Origin: Nitzschia sp. pyKryTriq1 | Lineage: Eukaryota > Bacillariophyta > Bacillariophyceae > Bacillariales > Bacillariaceae | Length of the DNA stretch: 64,000 nt | Reading direction: 5' to 3' | Assembly: GCA_956465555.1 (NCBI GenBank) | Contig: OY101122.1 | Location: forward strand, 879,001-943,000 | Program-made: the position numbers and the translations under genes | The notes under the pieces: generated by a model | Seen by the model: only the letters and a program-made list of their open reading frames with translations | What the model was told of the DNA's origin: nothing | Database searches by the model: none | Shown: one piece after another, positions 62,961 through 64,000 of the stretch | How the letters are laid out: every line of letters starts with the position of its first letter | How positions within the stretch are numbered: position 1 is the stretch's first letter

Positions 62961-64000
62961 ATGAGGAGAAAAGTCAAGTTTCAGGGAGTCCTTGCGGATG
63001 AAATGGCAGACGACACCTCATCTGTGGGCTTGAATAGTCTGATGGCGGGGCGGTCAGGACACTCGAGAAACCAAAGTCGACGGGTCCAAGAGGAGCAAGA
63101 ACAAGGCATATCAGTGTTCTCCGATAGCCAGGATGACGGTATGGAAGAAGACGGTTCTACAGATTTTACCCTGACTTCACTCGGAAACAGTAGGAAACTG
63201 TATGGACGATCGAAGGATCGAGGGTTCCTCAAACAAGCGTATCAACGGATATGGGATGCTGAACCTGGCTCGAAGCCTTCTGTCCAGCTGGCCCTTATTT
63301 CGGGATCAGCAGGATGCGGAAAAACAGCTTTAGCCATGTCATTACGACAGGTTGCCGTGGAAGATGGGGGGTTCTTTTTACATGGGAAATTTGATCAGAT
63401 GCAAAGTGCTGAACTGTACAGTGCTTTTGTATCCGCATTCACAGAACTGGTGGAAAATGTGGTGCAAAGGGGGGCTGGTCCTGTTCGTTCCATGAGGAAA
63501 GCCATTCAAAATGCAGTTCACATTGAGCAGCGAATATTGACAGACATGATTCCTGCTCTAGAGAAAATTCTCGGACAGCAAAAGAAAGACGTCGTCAAGG
63601 AGTTCCGACAGAGCTCGGATGAAGTGAGCTGCTTCAAATTTGTCTTTCGAATGTTCGTCCGGGCTATCTCCTCTCCCGAGTATCCCATTGTTCTCCTATT
63701 GGATGACCTCCACTTTGCTGATGAGGCTTCTTTGGATCTCCTACAAGCGCTGGTGACCGATACATCTAACCATGGAATCTTGTTTGTTGGTACCTATCGC
63801 CAAGACAAAGTTACCGACGGAAGGATCAAGGATTTCTTGAAGAAGGACAATGCTCTTCATGTTACTGAAATTCCCCTTGAGCATCTTCCTCCACGCGCGG
63901 TTGATGAAATGGTGGCTGAGATTTTCTCAGTTGTACATGCTAGTCAAATCAAGCCCTTGACGGATATCATCTTCCGACAAACACACGGCAATGTGTTCTA
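62961..64000 (+). CDS. AAA_16-type P-loop ATPase, 3'-truncated by window edge
   Basis: Starts at a clean ATG (MRRKVKFQGV) and stays open to the last base, at least 346 residues. After a disordered acidic N-terminus of about 75 residues comes an ORC/AAA_16-type ATPase module: KLYGRSKDR start box, Walker A LISGSAGCGKTAL (about 108-120), Walker B IVLLLDDLHFADEASLDLL (about 240), sensor-like ILFVGTYR and the helical ITEIPLEHLPP segment. Such ATPases head large multi-domain signalling proteins in diatoms (with histidine-kinase-, cyclase- or TPR-like tails), but the decisive C-terminus lies outside the window. An ORC-related or STAND regulator is the alternative. Confidence 0.85.
   Translation, partial: MRRKVKFQGVLADEMADDTSSVGLNSLMAGRSGHSRNQSRRVQEEQEQGISVFSDSQDDGMEEDGSTDFTLTSLGNSRKLYGRSKDRGFLKQAYQRIWDAEPGSKPSVQLALISGSAGCGKTALAMSLRQVAVEDGGFFLHGKFDQMQSAELYSAFVSAFTELVENVVQRGAGPVRSMRKAIQNAVHIEQRILTDMIPALEKILGQQKKDVVKEFRQSSDEVSCFKFVFRMFVRAISSPEYPIVLLLDDLHFADEASLDLLQALVTDTSNHGILFVGTYRQDKVTDGRIKDFLKKDNALHVTEIPLEHLPPRAVDEMVAEIFSVVHASQIKPLTDIIFRQTHGNVF

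Overview
The window reads as nuclear DNA of a photosynthetic stramenopile, most likely a diatom. This is an inference from gene content: two highly divergent heat-shock-factor genes, a Ty1/copia remnant, a cyanobacterial/plant-type D-ribulose kinase, secretory prolyl hydroxylases, and short GT-AG introns (69-108 bp) in otherwise compact genes. Two genes run off the edges (APC10 at the left, an AAA ATPase at the right). Exon joins were made by hand from splice consensus plus reading-frame and family continuity; no transcript data were available.

Layout, left to right: APC10 (+, 3' part), SLC43-like MFS transporter (-), ROX-type JmjC/cupin oxygenase (-), small barstar-like protein (+), heat shock factor 1 (-), large beta-propeller-like orphan (+), 840-residue orphan (-), copia remnant (17.1-17.6 kb), ankyrin/RING/2OG-oxygenase fusion (+), MgtE/SLC41-like Mg transporter with a very long N-terminus (-), D-ribulose kinase (+), MPPED-like metallophosphoesterase (-), five-exon secreted GPI-type protein (+), SRPK kinase (+), dynactin ARP1 (-), PAP2 lipid phosphatase (+), HROB-like OB-fold protein (-), multipass membrane orphan (+), alpha/beta hydrolase (+), mitochondrial-type orphan (-), heat shock factor 2 (+), TPR/sulfotransferase type II membrane protein (-), mitochondrial ribosomal protein bS18m (-), Golgi CASP coiled coil (-), prolyl 4-hydroxylase (+), ABCC transporter (-), AAA ATPase (+, partial).

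Neighbouring genes mostly alternate strand. Tail-to-tail pairs are packed 56-306 bp apart, while 5' flanks are 500-1,500 bp and carry two recurring short palindromic vocabularies: GTACCGGTAC/GGTACC-like words and CTCTCTAGTAGAGAG-like words. There is no operon logic. Functional themes are the secretory pathway and cell surface (CASP, sulfotransferase, prolyl hydroxylase, GPI protein, ABCC), 2OG-Fe(II) oxygenases (three different ones), stress transcription (two HSFs) and genome maintenance/cell cycle (APC10, HROB-like). I saw no convincing tRNA, rRNA or CRISPR.

The most interesting items are the HROB-like gene, the ankyrin-RING-oxygenase fusion, the prolyl hydroxylase with an unassigned beta-rich N-terminal domain, the SRPK with an apparently globular insert, and the intergenic palindrome vocabulary.
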